This document shows positions 1-9,490 of a stretch of DNA of 64,000 nucleotides, piece after piece. The stretch comes from Actinobacillus indolicus (lineage in GTDB: Bacteria > Pseudomonadota > Gammaproteobacteria > Enterobacterales > Pasteurellaceae): NCBI RefSeq assembly GCF_901764975.1, contig NZ_CABFKH010000002.1:244906-308905 (forward strand), read 5' to 3'. The notes beneath the pieces are model-generated. The model had not been told where the DNA came from and did not search any database. It saw only the letters and a program-made list of their open reading frames with translations. Position numbers and translations under genes: made by a program. The first letter of the stretch is position 1. Each line of letters opens with the position of its first letter.

Positions 1-16
1 AAACGCATAACACCTC

Positions 17-670
17 CTAATTATGACCAAGTAGCTCTTTAATTTGAGCTTTTAAGATATTAATCGCAATGCGATTTTTACCGCCTTTAGGAATAATAAT
101 ATCCGCGTATTGCTTAGAAGGCTCAACAAATTGTAAAAACATTGGACGAACGGTTTTACGATATTGGTTCACGACAGATTCCATCGTTCTTCCACGCTCT
201 TCCATATCACGCTGTAAACGACGAATAAAACAGATATCTAAAGGCGCATCGACGAAAATAGACACATTGATTTCATCACGAATTTTTTCATCGGTGAGTA
301 ATAAAATACCTTCTAAGATAATAATTTTTTTCGGAGTGAAATGGGTGACGGTTTTTTTGCGGTTATGCTCTGCATAATCATATTCGGGAATATCAACGGC
401 ATGACCTTGTTTTAAGTGCTGTAAATGAGAAACCAAGAGCTCATGATCCATCGAATTCGGATGGTCATAGTTCGTTTTAACACGCTCTTCCATCGCAAGA
501 TGACTTTGATCTCGATAGTAGGCATCTTCGGAAATAATACCGATATCATCTTCCCCTAATTCCGCTTTAAGTTCTTTATAAATCGTTGATGCAATGAGGC
601 TTTTACCCGATGCTGATGCGCCAGCAATCGCAATAACAATACAAGATTCATTTTCTTTAGTTTGTAACAT
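17..670 (-). CDS. udk: uridine kinase
   Basis: Phosphorylates uridine and cytidine to UMP and CMP in the cytoplasmic pyrimidine salvage pathway. The 217-aa product has a P-loop GASASGKS at residues 17-24, followed by the family motifs ISEDAYYRD and [13 protein letters not shown] for nucleoside binding, and an [12 protein letters not shown] lid segment. Length matches the usual 210-215 aa of bacterial Udk. The ATG has an AAGGA-type ribosome binding site about 8 bases upstream. It is divergent from argO, with both promoters in the short gap. Identification is firm. Confidence 0.96.
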   Translation of the reverse strand: MLQTKENESCIVIAIAGASASGKSLIASTIYKELKAELGEDDIGIISEDAYYRDQSHLAMEERVKTNYDHPNSMDHELLVSHLQHLKQGHAVDIPEYDYAEHNRKKTVTHFTPKKIIILEGILLLTDEKIRDEINVSIFVDAPLDICFIRRLQRDMEERGRTMESVVNQYRKTVRPMFLQFVEPSKQYADIIIPKGGKNRIAINILKAQIKELLGHN

Positions 671-699
671 AAATAGTCCTTAAGGAGAAGGGTAAAAAT

Positions 700-745
700 T
701 TCGGAGATTATAACGCAATATTTGCAAAATTTTGAGTATAATCGA
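700..745. promoter_or_regulatory. divergent udk / argO promoter region
   Basis: A TATAAT hexamer on the plus strand at 737-742 lies about 30 bases before the argO ATG, and a TATAAT on the minus strand (plus-strand positions 707-712) lies about 37 bases before the udk ATG. Neither has a good -35 match. The two -10 elements are close enough that both promoters probably share regulatory sequence. Inferred from motif match only. Confidence 0.45.
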
Positions 746-771
746 CCGCTTATTACGATAGGAGTGAACTT

Positions 772-1401
772 ATGGATAGTTTTTTACACGGTTTTATTGT
801 TTGTTTTGGTTTGATTGTCTCTATCGGCGCTCAAAATGCCTTTTTATTAAAACAGGGCATTTTAAAACAACATGTTTTTTGGATTGCCCTCATCTGCTTT
901 GTCTGTGATGTGTTGTTGATGGGCATTGGTGTACTCGGATTAGGGTCATTAATCGCACAATCACCTCTTTTTAGCTTTATCCTTGCCATTATCGGTGCGC
1001 TCTTTTTATTTACTTATGGTAGCCGTTCCTTTATTGCTGCCTACCAAGGTTCTTCACAGCTTTTAATGCAAGGTGATAAATCTAAAAGCTCATTGAAAAA
1101 AGCGGTGCTTGTGACACTGGCGATTACACTCCTTAATCCACATGTCTATATTGATACCGTTGTGATTGTCGGGGGTATTGGTGGAACGCTCAGTTTTGAT
1201 CAAAAAATCCAATTTCTAACAGGCGCTTTAGTCTGCTCTTTCCTTTGGTTTTTTGGTGTTGGATATGGAGCTGGATTACTATCACCTTATTTCGAAAAAC
1301 GCAGAACTTGGCAAATACTTGACTCTATTACAGGCTTAATTATGTATGGTATTGCATTTAGTCTCATTGTTTATGCTATAGGTATATTTAGCCAACTTTA
1401 A
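772..1401 (+). CDS. argO: LysE/ArgO-family amino acid exporter
   Basis: Predicted inner-membrane exporter of basic amino acids (arginine or lysine). The 209-aa protein is almost wholly hydrophobic with about six membrane segments. The N-terminal stretch SIGAQNAFLLKQG is the conserved LysE signature, and a second conserved NPHVYIDT motif lies near residue 123. Length matches E. coli ArgO (about 211 aa). An AGGAG ribosome binding site precedes the ATG. The family is clear; whether the substrate is arginine, lysine or something else cannot be told from the sequence. Confidence 0.88.
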   Translation: MDSFLHGFIVCFGLIVSIGAQNAFLLKQGILKQHVFWIALICFVCDVLLMGIGVLGLGSLIAQSPLFSFILAIIGALFLFTYGSRSFIAAYQGSSQLLMQGDKSKSSLKKAVLVTLAITLLNPHVYIDTVVIVGGIGGTLSFDQKIQFLTGALVCSFLWFFGVGYGAGLLSPYFEKRRTWQILDSITGLIMYGIAFSLIVYAIGIFSQL

Positions 1402-1411
1402 ATGACTTTTA

Positions 1412-1433
1412 GGCGATAATTTTAAGTATCGCC
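1412..1433. terminator. stem-loop after argO
   Basis: GGCGATA (1412-1418) pairs with TATCGCC (1427-1433) around an 8-base loop, 10 bases after the argO stop. There is no strong U tract, so it may be a weak terminator or an RNA-stabilising hairpin. Confidence 0.4.
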
Positions 1434-1470
1434 ATAATATTCTGCTACCTATCCAATTTTTACAAAAAAA

Positions 1471-1487
1471 TGTTAATGTTTTGTAAA
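1471..1487 (+). promoter_or_regulatory. candidate ArcA box upstream of sucA
   Basis: TGTTAA (1471-1476) and TGTAAA (1482-1487) form direct repeats exactly 11 bp apart, the spacing known for ArcA-P binding sites. It lies about 110 bp before the proposed sucA promoter. ArcA control of suc genes is established in E. coli; here it is inferred from motif and context. Confidence 0.4.
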
Positions 1488-1571
1488 AAATCAGACTTAT
1501 ATCACAGTTTTTTTTGTTATATTCAGGCATAATAACTACCATAACTATGCTTTATAAATAAGCGATTAATG

Positions 1572-1616
1572 TGGAGTAACACTCCATTGCTTAATGAAAA
1601 GTATATAATGTCGGGT
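1572..1616 (+). promoter_or_regulatory. sucA promoter with overlapping dyad
   Basis: A perfect TATAAT -10 lies at 1604-1609; the -35 position 17 bp upstream reads ACTCCA, a poor match. That -35 is one arm of a perfect dyad, TGGAGT (1572-1577) and ACTCCA (1581-1586), separated by AAC. A strong -10 with a poor -35 overlapped by a dyad suggests an activator or repressor site. The predicted start near 1616 gives a 40-base leader. Confidence 0.5.
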
Positions 1617-1655
1617 ATATCATTTCTGTAAACACATAAATAAGGTTAGGTCTAT

Positions 1656-4463
1656 ATGCAACATAAAAATTTTGATGATTGGATTTCATCTACCGCATTA
1701 GGTGGAGCAAACCAGTCTTATGTTGAAGAAATCTATGAGCAGTATCTTGAAGATCCTAATAGCGTTGATGAAAGTTGGAAAACCATCTTTGCTCAACTCC
1801 CAAAAACAACTGCTGTCGAGCAACCTCACTCATCCGTTCGTGATTATTTTCGCCGTTTAGCGCGTGAAAATCGAGCAGAAGCTATCACAGTTATCGATCC
1901 TGAAGCGAGTGCAAAGCTTGTCAAAGTATTACAATTCATCAATGCTTTCCGTTTTCGTGGCCATTTAGAAGCTAATTTAGACCCGCTTAACTATTACCGC
2001 TGGAAAACCTCTCAAGTTCCTGAATTAGATTACCGTTATCACGGCTTAACTGAAAAAGATTTAGAAGAAACCTTTAATATTGGTCGCTATGTTTATAATA
2101 AAGAAACCATCAAACTTGGCGAGCTTTCAGATGCATTAAAAGAAACCTATTGCGGCACTATTGGCTTAGAGTTCATGCATGTTCAAGATATGGAACAAAA
2201 AAATTGGCTCCAAGCAAAAATGGAATCTGTACTAAATAAGCCCCTCTTCACGAAAGAAGAAAAAGTCAATTTATTAACGGAACTCACTGCTGCGGATGGA
2301 TTAGAGCGTTACTTAGGCGCAAAATTCCCTGGAGCAAAACGTTTCTCATTAGAAGGCTCTGATGCGTTCATTCCAATGATGAAAGAGATTATCCGCCATG
2401 CTGGCCGTCAAGGAATGACTGATGTGGTAATGGGCATGGCACACCGTGGACGTTTAAATATGTTAGTGAACGTACTCGGTAAAAAACCAGCTGATTTATT
2501 CGATGAATTTGCGGGTAAGCACGCAGATGACAACCGTGCGGGTGACGTAAAATATCACCAAGGTTATTCTTCAGATTTTGATGTAGATGGTAAACACGTC
2601 CACTTAGCACTAGCCTTTAATCCATCTCACTTAGAAATTGTAAGCCCTGTGGTTATCGGCTCTGTACGTGCAAGACAAACCCGAATTCATGATACAGAAC
2701 ATAATAAAGTGTTAGCAATTACCGTGCATGGCGACTCTGCGGTTGCTGGCCAAGGGGTTGTCCAAGAAACCTTAAATATGTCAAATGCACGTGGTTATAA
2801 AGTGGGCGGAACCATTCGTATCGTCATCAACAACCAAATCGGCTTTACTACATCTAACCCAAATGACACTCGCTCAACTGAATACTGTACTGACATTGCG
2901 AAAATGATTCAGGCTCCGATTATTCATGTTAACGGTGACGATCCTGAAGCAGTAGCATTTGCCGCAAGAATGGCGGTGGAATACCGTTGCTTATTCAAGC
3001 GTGATATTTTTATCGACTTAATTTCCTACCGCCGTCACGGTCACAATGAAGCCGACGAACCATTAGCCACACAGCCAATGATGTACAGCATCATCAAAAA
3101 ACACCCAACACCACGTAAAGTATATGCAGATCGCTTAATTGCAGAGGGTGTAATTACCGGTGATGATGAAATTGAGATGATGAATGGCTATCGTGATGCG
3201 TTAGATAATGGTAACCGTGTTGTACCAGAATGGCGTGAAATGGATACTGCCTCTATGGATTGGTTGCAATATCTTAACTATGAATGGACATCACCATACG
3301 AAAGTAAATTCCCTGCAACACGTTTTACTGAAATTGCGAAACGCGTTTGTGAATATCCAGAATCATTACGTCCGCACCCACGTGTTGAAAAGATCTACCA
3401 TGATCGCCGTGAAATGTATCAAGGCACTAAACTACTTGATTGGGGTATGGCAGAAACCATGGCTTATGCCACACTACTTGATGACGGTACGCACGTGCGT
3501 CTATCTGGCGAAGATGCAGGACGTGGAACCTTCTTCCACCGTCATGCCGTGATTCACAACCAAAATGACGGTACCGGTTATGTCCCATTAACACATCTCC
3601 ATGCAAATCAAGGTCGTTTTGAAGTTTGGGATTCTGTACTGTCTGAAGAAGCAGTACTTGCCTTTGAATACGGCTATGCAACGACTGATCCGAAAACTTT
3701 AACTATTTGGGAAGCGCAATTCGGTGACTTCGCTAACGGTGCACAAATTGTAATCGACCAATTTATTAGTTCAGGCGAACAAAAATGGGGTCGTATGTGT
3801 GGTTTAGTGATGTTACTTCCACATGGCTATGAAGGACAAGGCCCTGAACACTCATCTGCCCGTTTAGAGCGTTATTTACAACTTTGTGCGGAACAGAATA
3901 TGCAAGTCTGTATTCCATCTACACCAGCACAGGTTTACCACATGTTACGTCGCCAAGCGATTCGCAAAATGCGTCGTCCATTGGTAGCCATTTCGCCTAA
4001 ATCACTACTTCGCCATCCGTTAGCGGTATCAACCTTAGATGAACTAATCAATGGCGAATTCCAAAATGTCATTGGTGAAATTGATAACCTTGATCCGAAA
4101 CAGGTGAAACGTGTTGTGATGTGTTCGGGTAAAGTTTACTACGATCTCCTTGAAGAACGCCGTAAACGTGAGCAAACCGATGTTGCGATTATTCGTATTG
4201 AACAGCTCTACCCTTATCCTCATGATGAAGTGAAAAAAGTCCTTGAGCAATACGCTCATGTCACTGACTTTGTTTGGTGTCAAGAAGAGCCACTAAACCA
4301 AGGTGCATGGTACTGTAGTAAACATAACTTTGAAGCATCTATTCCAGAACATGCGAAACTCAAATATGCAGGCCGAGCTGCCTCAGCATCACCAGCAGCG
4401 GGTTATATGTCACTCCATGTGAAACAACAAAAACAATTGGTTGATGATGCATTAACACTCTAG
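1656..4463 (+). CDS. sucA: 2-oxoglutarate dehydrogenase E1 component
   Basis: Thiamine-diphosphate E1 subunit of the 2-oxoglutarate dehydrogenase complex, which decarboxylates 2-oxoglutarate and passes the succinyl group to the SucB lipoyl arm. The 935-aa product matches E. coli SucA (933 aa) in length. It opens with the E2-interacting segment (SYVEEIYEQYLEDPNSVDESW), has HRGRLNML near residue 263, the ThDP-binding region GDSAVAGQGVVQETLN, and the transketolase-like C-terminal half (GQGPEHSSARLERYLQLC). It is first in the sucABCD cluster; the E3 subunit (Lpd) is not in this window. Confidence 0.98.
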   Translation: MQHKNFDDWISSTALGGANQSYVEEIYEQYLEDPNSVDESWKTIFAQLPKTTAVEQPHSSVRDYFRRLARENRAEAITVIDPEASAKLVKVLQFINAFRFRGHLEANLDPLNYYRWKTSQVPELDYRYHGLTEKDLEETFNIGRYVYNKETIKLGELSDALKETYCGTIGLEFMHVQDMEQKNWLQAKMESVLNKPLFTKEEKVNLLTELTAADGLERYLGAKFPGAKRFSLEGSDAFIPMMKEIIRHAGRQGMTDVVMGMAHRGRLNMLVNVLGKKPADLFDEFAGKHADDNRAGDVKYHQGYSSDFDVDGKHVHLALAFNPSHLEIVSPVVIGSVRARQTRIHDTEHNKVLAITVHGDSAVAGQGVVQETLNMSNARGYKVGGTIRIVINNQIGFTTSNPNDTRSTEYCTDIAKMIQAPIIHVNGDDPEAVAFAARMAVEYRCLFKRDIFIDLISYRRHGHNEADEPLATQPMMYSIIKKHPTPRKVYADRLIAEGVITGDDEIEMMNGYRDALDNGNRVVPEWREMDTASMDWLQYLNYEWTSPYESKFPATRFTEIAKRVCEYPESLRPHPRVEKIYHDRREMYQGTKLLDWGMAETMAYATLLDDGTHVRLSGEDAGRGTFFHRHAVIHNQNDGTGYVPLTHLHANQGRFEVWDSVLSEEAVLAFEYGYATTDPKTLTIWEAQFGDFANGAQIVIDQFISSGEQKWGRMCGLVMLLPHGYEGQGPEHSSARLERYLQLCAEQNMQVCIPSTPAQVYHMLRRQAIRKMRRPLVAISPKSLLRHPLAVSTLDELINGEFQNVIGEIDNLDPKQVKRVVMCSGKVYYDLLEERRKREQTDVAIIRIEQLYPYPHDEVKKVLEQYAHVTDFVWCQEEPLNQGAWYCSKHNFEASIPEHAKLKYAGRAASASPAAGYMSLHVKQQKQLVDDALTL

Positions 4464-4474
4464 TTTTATAACAG

Positions 4475-4498
4475 CCCTTCCCAAATACGAAGGAAGGG
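4475..4498 (+). promoter_or_regulatory. stem-loop in the sucA-sucB gap
   Basis: CCCTTCC (4475-4481) pairs with GGAAGGG (4492-4498) around a 10-base loop, between the sucA stop and the sucB ribosome binding site. No U tract follows directly, so it is more likely an mRNA-processing or stability element than a full terminator. Confidence 0.45.
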
Positions 4499-4523
4499 TA
4501 TCAAATTAAAAAAGGAAAATATT

Positions 4524-5744
4524 ATGACAATCGAAATTCTTGTTCCAGATCTTCCCGAATCTGTTGCTGATGCAACGGTAGCAACTTGGCATAAAAAAGT
4601 GGGTGATAGCGTAAAACGCGATGAAGTTATCGTTGAAATTGAAACAGACAAAGTGGTACTTGAAGTCCCTGCAACTAGCGACGGTGTCATTACCGAGATT
4701 CAACAAGGCGAAGGTTCAACAGTTGTGAGCAAGCAAGTTCTTGGTATCTTAGTTGCACAACAAGCAGGTGATGTTTCTGTGGCAACGATTAAACCAGCAA
4801 ACGAATCTACGCCATCTGATCGCCAAACTGCGTCTTTAGAGCCTGATAACAGCGCATCAGATGTCTTAACACCAAGTGTACGTCGCTTACTGGCTGAACA
4901 TGGTTTAGAAGCAAGCCAAATTAAAGGAACAGGTGTAGGCGGACGTTTAACCCGTGAAGACATTGAAGCTGCAATCAGTAAACAGACGGCAAAACAAGCG
5001 GCTGAAAATGTAGAAAACACTATTAGTACAGTCGCTTACTCCGCACGCAGTGAAAAACGTGTACCAATGACTCGCTTGCGTAAACGTATCGCAGAACGCT
5101 TATTAGAAGCAAAAAATACCACAGCAATGCTCACCACCTTTAATGAAGTGGATATGCAGCCAATCATGAACTTACGCAAACAATATGGCGAAAAATTTGA
5201 AAAACAACATGGCGTACGTTTAGGCTTTATGTCGTTCTACATCAAAGCAGTAGTTGAAGCCTTAAAACGCTATCCAGAAGTCAATGCTTCTATTGATGGC
5301 GATGATGTGGTGTATCATAACTATTTTGATGTCAGTATCGCGGTCTCAACTCCACGTGGCTTAGTAACCCCTGTTTTACGTGACTGCGACAAACTTTCTA
5401 TGGCAGATATTGAAAAAGCCATTAAAGCCTTAGCCGAAAAAGGTCGCGACGGTAAACTCACCGTTGAAGATTTAACCGGCGGTAACTTCACGATTACTAA
5501 CGGTGGTGTCTTTGGCTCATTAATGTCAACGCCAATCATCAACCCACCACAAAGTGCCATTTTAGGCATGCATGCAATTAAAGATCGTCCTGTTGCCCTA
5601 AATGGTCAAGTGGTGATTCGCCCGATGATGTACTTAGCACTCAGCTATGATCACCGCTTAATTGACGGCCGTGAATCTGTCGGCTTCTTAGTGGCAATCA
5701 AAGACTTACTAGAAGATCCAACACGCTTATTATTGGAAATTTAA
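4524..5744 (+). CDS. sucB: dihydrolipoyllysine-residue succinyltransferase (E2)
   Basis: Core E2 enzyme of the 2-oxoglutarate dehydrogenase complex, transferring succinyl from the lipoyl arm to CoA. The 406-aa protein has one lipoyl domain with the modified lysine at K43 in [10 protein letters not shown], a peripheral-subunit-binding domain near residues 110-150 ([14 protein letters not shown] ... GGRLTREDI), and a catalytic acyltransferase domain ending in the active-site motif DHRLIDGRE with H377 and D381. The ribosome binding site AAGGAAA lies 7 bases before the ATG. The gap of 60 bases after sucA holds one hairpin. Confidence 0.98.
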   Translation: MTIEILVPDLPESVADATVATWHKKVGDSVKRDEVIVEIETDKVVLEVPATSDGVITEIQQGEGSTVVSKQVLGILVAQQAGDVSVATIKPANESTPSDRQTASLEPDNSASDVLTPSVRRLLAEHGLEASQIKGTGVGGRLTREDIEAAISKQTAKQAAENVENTISTVAYSARSEKRVPMTRLRKRIAERLLEAKNTTAMLTTFNEVDMQPIMNLRKQYGEKFEKQHGVRLGFMSFYIKAVVEALKRYPEVNASIDGDDVVYHNYFDVSIAVSTPRGLVTPVLRDCDKLSMADIEKAIKALAEKGRDGKLTVEDLTGGNFTITNGGVFGSLMSTPIINPPQSAILGMHAIKDRPVALNGQVVIRPMMYLALSYDHRLIDGRESVGFLVAIKDLLEDPTRLLLEI

Positions 5745-5750
5745 CGCTCA

Positions 5751-5785
5751 ATCTGACCGCTTGTATTCTCAACAAGCGGTCAGAT
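5751..5785. terminator. paired uptake sequences forming a stem-loop between sucB and sucC
   Basis: ATCTGACCGCTTGT (5751-5764) and its exact reverse complement (5772-5785) are separated by 7 bases, so the RNA folds into a 14-bp stem. Each arm contains the uptake core ACAAGCGGTC. A TTT follows. It probably attenuates rather than ends sucAB transcription, since sucCD follows at once. Confidence 0.7.
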
Positions 5786-5836
5786 TTCATTAAAAATTTA
5801 CAAATTTGAGTAACACAATATAGGAAGCTAAACGCT

Positions 5837-7003
5837 ATGAATCTACATGAATACCAAGGCAAGCAGATTTTTGCCAAATACAAACTTCCTGTCAGCCAAG
5901 GCATTGCCTGCAAAACAGCTGATGAAGCGGTTGATGCAATCAAACAATTAAAAGGTGATGCATGGGCGATTAAATGCCAAGTCCACGCAGGCGGACGTGG
6001 TAAAGCCGGTGGCGTAAAATTAGTGCGTAACGAAGCGGAAGTCCGTGAGTTTGCAGATAAATGGCTTGGCAAACGCTTAGTCACTTTCCAAACCGATGCA
6101 AACGGTCAACCGGTTAATACGCTTTATGTTGAAGAAACCGCAGGCATTGCTCGTGAACTTTATTTAGGGGCGGTCATTGATCGTTCATCACAAAAAGTCG
6201 TCTTTATGGCATCCAGCGCAGGCGGAATGAATATCGAAGAAGTCGCAGAAAAAACACCAGAGCTGTTATATAAATTAGCCATTGATCCACTTACAGGCGG
6301 TATGCCATACCAAGGACGTGAACTCGCATTTAAAGTTGGTTTAGAAGGCGATCAAATCAAACAATTTAGCTTTATTTTCACCCAACTGGCTAAACTGTTT
6401 GTTGAAAAAGATCTTTCACTCCTTGAAATCAACCCATTAGTTGTCACCACAGAAGGTAATCTACTCTGCTTAGATGCCAAAATGGTAGTAGACGGTAATG
6501 CGTTATATCGTCAACCTGAATTAGCGGCAATGCAAGACCCAAGCCAAGATGACCCACGTGAAGCCCTTGCGGAATCACACCAACTGAACTATGTAGCATT
6601 AGACGGTAACATCGGCTGTATGGTTAACGGTGCAGGTCTTGCAATGGGAACCATGGATATCGTTAAACTTCATGGCGGTTTCCCTGCCAACTTCTTAGAC
6701 GTAGGTGGTGGCGCAACCAAAGAACGTGTTGCTGAAGCGTTCAAAATCATCTTATCCGATAAAGCGGTAAAAGCGGTCTTAGTGAATATTTTCGGTGGTA
6801 TCGTTCGCTGTGATTTAATTGCAGAAGGCATAATTGCCGCAGTAAACGAAGTGGGTGTCAATGTGCCTGTGGTTGTTCGTTTAGAAGGTAACAATGCTGA
6901 ATTAGGACGTGAAATTTTAGCGAAAAGCGGATTAAATATCATTGCAGCTGCTACCTTAACGGATGCTGCAGTACAAGCCGTGAAAGCTGCGGAGGGTAAA
7001 TAA
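5837..7003 (+). CDS. sucC: succinyl-CoA synthetase beta subunit (ADP-forming)
   Basis: ATP-grasp beta subunit of succinyl-CoA synthetase, which makes succinate and ATP from succinyl-CoA. The 388-aa product equals E. coli SucC in length. Visible motifs are [12 protein letters not shown] at the start, [14 protein letters not shown] in the nucleotide-binding loop, [10 protein letters not shown], and the CoA-ligase domain [18 protein letters not shown] with [13 protein letters not shown]. The ribosome binding site AGGAAG is about 10 bases upstream. Its TAA overlaps the sucD ATG by one base, a translational coupling typical of sucCD. Confidence 0.98.
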   Translation: MNLHEYQGKQIFAKYKLPVSQGIACKTADEAVDAIKQLKGDAWAIKCQVHAGGRGKAGGVKLVRNEAEVREFADKWLGKRLVTFQTDANGQPVNTLYVEETAGIARELYLGAVIDRSSQKVVFMASSAGGMNIEEVAEKTPELLYKLAIDPLTGGMPYQGRELAFKVGLEGDQIKQFSFIFTQLAKLFVEKDLSLLEINPLVVTTEGNLLCLDAKMVVDGNALYRQPELAAMQDPSQDDPREALAESHQLNYVALDGNIGCMVNGAGLAMGTMDIVKLHGGFPANFLDVGGGATKERVAEAFKIILSDKAVKAVLVNIFGGIVRCDLIAEGIIAAVNEVGVNVPVVVRLEGNNAELGREILAKSGLNIIAAATLTDAAVQAVKAAEGK

Positions 7004-7875
7004 TGTCTATTTTAATTAATAAAGATACTAAAGTGATCTGCCAAGGCTTTACCGGCGGACAAGGCACATTCCATTCTCAACAAGCCTTAGATTACGGCAC
7101 GCAACTTGTCGGCGGCGTTTCCCCAGGTAAAGGCGGTACAACCCACTTAGGTTTACCGGTCTTTAACACCGTGCGTGAAGCGGTGGAAACCACAGGTGCA
7201 ACAGCAACTGTAATTTATGTTCCTGCTCCGGGCTGTAAAGATGCGATTTTAGAAGCGATTGATGCTGGTATTCAGTTAATCATCTGCATTACCGAAGGCA
7301 TTCCAACCTTAGATATGCTCCAAGTTAAACAACGCCTAAATCAAACCGGCGTGCGTATGATCGGTCCAAACTGCCCTGGTGTGATTACACCGGATGAATG
7401 TAAAATCGGTATTATGCCGGGTAGCATTCATAAAAAAGGTAAAATAGGGATTGTTTCTCGTTCCGGTACTTTAACTTATGAAGCGGTAAAACAAACAACA
7501 GATTACGGATTTGGTCAATCCACTTGTGTTGGTATCGGAGGCGATCCAATTCCAGGTTCAAACTTCATTGATATTTTGAAACTGTTCCAAGACGATCCTG
7601 AAACCGAAGCGATTGTAATGATCGGTGAAATCGGTGGCTCAGCGGAAGAAGAAGCGGCTGCGTTCATTAAAGCCAATGTGACTAAACCTGTGGTCAGCTA
7701 TATCGCCGGTGTTACCGCACCAAAAGGAAAACGTATGGGACACGCAGGCGCAATCATTTCAGGTGGAAAAGGTACTGCTGATGAAAAATTCGCAGCCCTT
7801 GAAGCAGCTGGTGTAAAAACGGTACGTAGCTTGGCAGATATCGGTTCTGCATTACAAAGTATTCTAAATAAATAG
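7003..7875 (+). CDS. sucD: succinyl-CoA synthetase alpha subunit
   Basis: Alpha subunit of succinyl-CoA synthetase carrying the phosphorylated histidine. The 290-aa sequence has the N-terminal CoA-binding Rossmann fold ([11 protein letters not shown]), the SGTLTYEA loop, and [13 protein letters not shown], in which H247 is the phospho-histidine. Length matches E. coli SucD (289). It is coupled to sucC by a one-base overlap and ends in a convergent arrangement with xseA. Confidence 0.98.
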   Translation: MSILINKDTKVICQGFTGGQGTFHSQQALDYGTQLVGGVSPGKGGTTHLGLPVFNTVREAVETTGATATVIYVPAPGCKDAILEAIDAGIQLIICITEGIPTLDMLQVKQRLNQTGVRMIGPNCPGVITPDECKIGIMPGSIHKKGKIGIVSRSGTLTYEAVKQTTDYGFGQSTCVGIGGDPIPGSNFIDILKLFQDDPETEAIVMIGEIGGSAEEEAAAFIKANVTKPVVSYIAGVTAPKGKRMGHAGAIISGGKGTADEKFAALEAAGVKTVRSLADIGSALQSILNK

Positions 7876-7888
7876 CTTTAGCTTATCT

Positions 7889-7925
7889 CTTGGCATTTAT
7901 CCCTATAAATGGGATGAATGCCAAG
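7889..7925. terminator. hairpin between convergent sucD and xseA
   Basis: A 15-bp stem (7889-7903 with 7911-7925, one U-G pair) closes a 7-base loop in the 58-bp gap between convergent genes. There is no clear U tract on either side, but strength and position suggest a bidirectional terminator. Confidence 0.65.
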
Positions 7926-7933
7926 ATAAAGTA

Positions 7934-9397
7934 TTATTGAATTTCCACAACCTGACTAATCACTTTTCCTTCCGCAAAACGTGTCACTAACTTCTCGCCA
8001 ATCTTAATATCTCTGCTAGACATTAATGCTCTGCCCTGCTGATTTTGTGTTACTGAATAACCTCTGGCTAAAATAGCAAGTGGGCTTAAACCGTCTATCT
8101 GAGTACAAAGAGTTTGAAATTGCTGGCGACGTTGACTGATATTTTTCTCAATGGCATAGCTTAAACGTTGCTCTAACTTGTGCCAATGTTGCATTTGGGC
8201 TGAAATACGGTAAGGAAGCGGATTACGCTCCATGCGTTGTACCGCATTTTTCCAACGCTGTTGTTTACGCAACAATAGCTGTTCCATCTGCTGTTTCAGC
8301 TGTTTTTCTAAGTGCGAAAGCTGTTGGAAACGTTGCTGTAATTGACGCTGTGGGTGTTGCAGTTGAAGCCTTTGGTTTAGCTGGGCTAACTGCTGTTGTT
8401 GCTGTTGAGAACGGTGAGAAATAGCACGAATAAGACGTTTTTCTAGCTGTTGTAACTGATATTGCTGTTGTTGTAACTGCTTCGCAGGGTGTTGCGCTTG
8501 TAAACGAAGTTGCAAGCGGTCAAATCTAGCTAATTTTTCACTCCATAAGCGATCAAAAGCTAAATTCACTCTATCTGCGTGATGTTGTAACTGTCGTAAT
8601 AGCTCTTGCTGATCACGGCTAACCAATTCTGCAGCAGCCGATGGCGTTGGCGCACGCAAATCCGCCACAAAATCTGCAATAGTCACATCGGTTTCGTGTC
8701 CAACGGCACTGATAATCGGAATCTGGGAATGATAAATCGCCCAAGCGACTGCTTCTTCATTAAAGCACCATAAATCTTCCAATGAGCCACCGCCACGCCC
8801 AACAATTAGCACATCACATTCTTGACGGCGGTTCGCCAGCTCGATCATCTGAACAATATCGGCTGTCGCCTCTTTACCTTGCACTAAGGTTGGATAAATC
8901 ACGATTTCAAGGGTTGGATCTCGGCGTTGTAAAATATGCAAAATATCTTGCAACGCTGCGCCACTTGATGATGTCACAATGCCAACACGTTTGACGAACG
9001 TAGGAATAGGCTTTTTATGTTCTTGAGCAAATAACCCTAACCCTGCCAATTTCATTTTGAGCTGTTCAAATTGCTGTTGTAACAAGCCATCGCCAGCAGG
9101 TTGCATCGTTTCAATGATAACTTGATAATCACCTCGTGGCTCATACAAGCTAACATTCGCTCTCACCAATACTTGCATTCCATTTTGCGGACGGAAATTC
9201 ACTCGCATATTTTTCATACGAAACATTGCACAACGCACCTGTGCTTGTTCGTCTTTCAGCGTTAAATACCAATGCCCAGAAACAGGTTGGGAAAAGTTAG
9301 AAATCTCACCAATAAGCCAAATACTGCCAAATTCGACTTCCAGCATCTGTTTAACGGAATAATTGAGCTGACTGATGGTTAGGATATTATTTTGCAT
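7934..9397 (-). CDS. xseA: exodeoxyribonuclease VII large subunit
   Basis: Catalytic large subunit of ExoVII, which degrades single-stranded DNA into oligonucleotides. The 487-aa product starts with an OB-fold domain (residues ~1-100, [13 protein letters not shown]), then the catalytic core with [15 protein letters not shown] and [11 protein letters not shown], then a long coiled coil extremely rich in glutamine and leucine (residues ~265-390), ending in ILARGYSVT. Length is slightly above the E. coli enzyme (456 aa), mostly from the Q-rich coil. The small subunit XseB is not in the window. Confidence 0.95.
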   Translation of the reverse strand: MQNNILTISQLNYSVKQMLEVEFGSIWLIGEISNFSQPVSGHWYLTLKDEQAQVRCAMFRMKNMRVNFRPQNGMQVLVRANVSLYEPRGDYQVIIETMQPAGDGLLQQQFEQLKMKLAGLGLFAQEHKKPIPTFVKRVGIVTSSSGAALQDILHILQRRDPTLEIVIYPTLVQGKEATADIVQMIELANRRQECDVLIVGRGGGSLEDLWCFNEEAVAWAIYHSQIPIISAVGHETDVTIADFVADLRAPTPSAAAELVSRDQQELLRQLQHHADRVNLAFDRLWSEKLARFDRLQLRLQAQHPAKQLQQQQYQLQQLEKRLIRAISHRSQQQQQQLAQLNQRLQLQHPQRQLQQRFQQLSHLEKQLKQQMEQLLLRKQQRWKNAVQRMERNPLPYRISAQMQHWHKLEQRLSYAIEKNISQRRQQFQTLCTQIDGLSPLAILARGYSVTQNQQGRALMSSRDIKIGEKLVTRFAEGKVISQVVEIQ

Positions 9398-9423
9398 AAT
9401 CTCTCTTTAAAAATGGCGATGTT

Positions 9424-9481
9424 ACAAGCGGTCGGATTGTATCAAAAATTTGCAAAAAATACTTTGGATCCGACCGCTTGT
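9424..9481. terminator. inverted pair of uptake sequences after hsdR
   Basis: ACAAGCGGTCGGAT (9424-9437) and its exact reverse complement (9468-9481) enclose 30 bases containing TTGCAAAA, the extended uptake motif. It lies directly after the hsdR stop and before xseA, where it can act as a terminator for the restriction operon. Confidence 0.6.
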
Positions 9482-9490
9482 AATCTCCTA

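Noticed and set aside
1336..1542. 68-aa minus ORF across the argO end and the suc leader
   Set aside because: It overlaps argO and the regulatory region and has no ribosome binding site.
8100..8620. Repetitive CTG/TTG-rich DNA in xseA, first suspected as a tandem repeat
   Set aside because: It encodes the glutamine- and leucine-rich coiled coil of the exonuclease large subunit and stays in frame.
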